A stretch of DNA of 7,113 nt from JALZAA01 sp035316025 (GTDB lineage Bacteria; Actinomycetota; Acidimicrobiia; IMCC26256; JACDBD01), in the NCBI GenBank assembly GCA_035316025.1, contig DATFXL010000060.1:1-7113 (forward strand). The letters are read 5' to 3'. Below the pieces are notes generated by a model. It did no database searches, was not told the DNA's origin, and saw nothing but the letters and a program-made list of their open reading frames with translations. Both the position numbers and the translations under genes were made by a program. This document shows, one piece after another, positions 6,472 through 7,113 of this stretch. The number at the start of each line of letters is the position of its first letter. Positions within the stretch are counted from its first letter, which is position 1.

Positions 6472-6840
6472 ATGACTGACCGGGACGCACCGCCGCGGGC
6501 GAATTGGCGCGAGTTCTTCGACCAGGTCACCCAGGATCACGAGGGCGATGCCGTGACCGTCGAGGTCATCGGCGTCGACTACGGAGACCAGCTCGAGACG
6601 GAGCCGTTGCCGTTCGCCTACATCGAGTACGACGTCAAGGACGAGGCCGTCGCGGTCGGCATCGGCGGCAAGGACGGCCGTTTCCCCGTGGTGCTCCGCC
6701 ACGTCATCGAACTTCCACAGACGATCCTGGCGGATTCGCCCGCGCCTGGGGCCGCCCGTGCGTTCGACATCGTGGCTCAGGACGGCACGAGCACGATCGT
6801 GACCCTCCGCCCACGGGATGCCCTTCCGCCACCCGGCTGA
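6472..6840 (+). CDS. DUF5335 family protein
   Basis: A 122-residue soluble protein with the character of DUF5335. It has an N-terminal NWREFFDQVT helix (11-20), a strand segment AVTVEVIGVDYGDQ (27-40), LPFAYIEYDVKDEAVAVGIGG (46-66), and RHVIELPQTIL (76-86) before a final strand. No catalytic motif, signal peptide or membrane segment is visible. The composition is acidic overall, and the family has no established function. The ATG at 6472 follows GGGAGG with a 5-7 nt spacing, a good ribosome-binding site located in the 13-bp gap after the thioredoxin stop, so translation is probably coupled to that gene. It ends 59 bp before the convergent DNA ligase gene. The close link to thioredoxin and a zinc finger protein suggests a stress-related or redox-related role, which is inference only. 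Confidence 0.82.
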   Translation: MTDRDAPPRANWREFFDQVTQDHEGDAVTVEVIGVDYGDQLETEPLPFAYIEYDVKDEAVAVGIGGKDGRFPVVLRHVIELPQTILADSPAPGAARAFDIVAQDGTSTIVTLRPRDALPPPG

Positions 6841-6860
6841 TCGATCGTGATCGGTCCGGA

Positions 6861-6875
6861 GGACGTCGATCGTCC
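6861..6875. repeat. Short inverted repeat between convergent genes
   Basis: GGACG (6861-6865) and CGTCC (6871-6875) can form a 5-bp stem with loop TCGAT. An alternative pairing is CCGGA (6856-6860) with TCCGG (6873-6877). The site lies in the 59-bp gap between the stops of the DUF5335 gene and the DNA ligase gene, where a bidirectional terminator would be useful. There is no T-run on either strand and the stem is short, so termination activity is a weak guess. Confidence 0.25.
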
Positions 6876-6899
6876 GGTGGGCGTCCGATCGCAGCGCCG

Positions 6900-7113
6900 T
6901 TACCTGGGACGCTCGCGGACGACCTGCCGGGGACGCTTGTCCCGTCGTAAGCCCGTGAACCGGGGATGACGCAGGCGCCCGTCGCCCGTCCACTCCGTGA
7001 AGCCCACCTCGCACACGATCTGTGGCTTCACCCAGTGCACCTTGCGCGCCGGCGCCGTCTCGGCGAACGGTGAATCCGGGCGCTCGAGCCGACGAAGCCG
7101 CGTGCCGAGATCG
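6900..7113 (-). CDS. ATP-dependent DNA ligase, C-terminal part (LigD/LigC-like OB fold)
   Basis: The last 70 codons and the TAA stop (6900-6902) of a leftward gene that continues past the right edge. The visible part is the end of the OB-fold domain of actinobacterial ATP-dependent DNA ligases. It shows VHWVKPQIVCEVGFTEWTGD, then GRLRHPRFTGLRRDK, then PRQVVRERP. The R-x-D-K element corresponds to nucleotidyltransferase motif VI, which orients ATP phosphates during lysine adenylation. This ending is typical of LigD ligase domains and of stand-alone LigC-type ligases used in non-homologous end joining. It forms the C-terminus here, so no polymerase or nuclease domain follows it. Whether such domains precede it (LigD) or not (LigC) cannot be seen. 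It converges on the DUF5335 gene. Confidence 0.88.
   Translation of the reverse strand, partial: DLGTRLRRLERPDSPFAETAPARKVHWVKPQIVCEVGFTEWTGDGRLRHPRFTGLRRDKRPRQVVRERPR

Overview
The window is high-GC DNA with strong G/C preference at third codon positions. Together with the gene types (nitrobindin-like protein, DUF5335 protein, NHEJ-type ATP-dependent DNA ligase, medium-chain reductase), this points to an actinobacterium, possibly an Acidimicrobiia-like environmental lineage. That assignment is inference; no rRNA or other marker gene is present. I found nine protein genes, two cut by the window edges, and no tRNA, rRNA, insertion sequence or CRISPR array. No gene-free stretch exceeds about 190 bp.

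Layout. Positions 1-3706 hold a leftward cluster, in transcription order: a zinc-independent MDR quinone reductase (3706-2666), a molybdopterin oxidoreductase with an N-terminal [4Fe-4S] site (2594-387), and a DapB-like NAD(P)-dependent reductase (369 to beyond the left edge). A 185-bp divergent intergenic region (3707-3891) carries two overlapping inverted repeats that look like an operator. A rightward nitrobindin-like heme-binding beta-barrel gene (3892-4461) then meets, 7 bp away and convergent, a leftward gene for a 350-residue protein with two left-handed beta-helix domains (5521-4469). Diverging from that gene is a rightward trio: a UBP-type zinc finger protein (5599-5946), a thioredoxin-2 type protein with a zinc ribbon (5991-6458) and a DUF5335 protein (6472-6840). 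The right edge holds the last 70 codons of a leftward ATP-dependent DNA ligase (7113-6900).

Functional reading. The leftward cluster encodes soluble redox enzymes and may form one catabolic unit with an unknown substrate. The rightward trio looks like a small thiol/zinc stress operon.

The most striking item is the double beta-helix protein. Each half resembles a gamma-class carbonic anhydrase subunit, but each half alone lacks part of the metal site. The N-half keeps only the equivalent of Cam His117, and the C-half keeps only the equivalents of His81 and His122. In gamma carbonic anhydrase the zinc sits between subunits, with His81 and His122 from one and His117 from the next. The two halves together therefore carry exactly one complete ligand set, suggesting a fused, subfunctionalised metal site.
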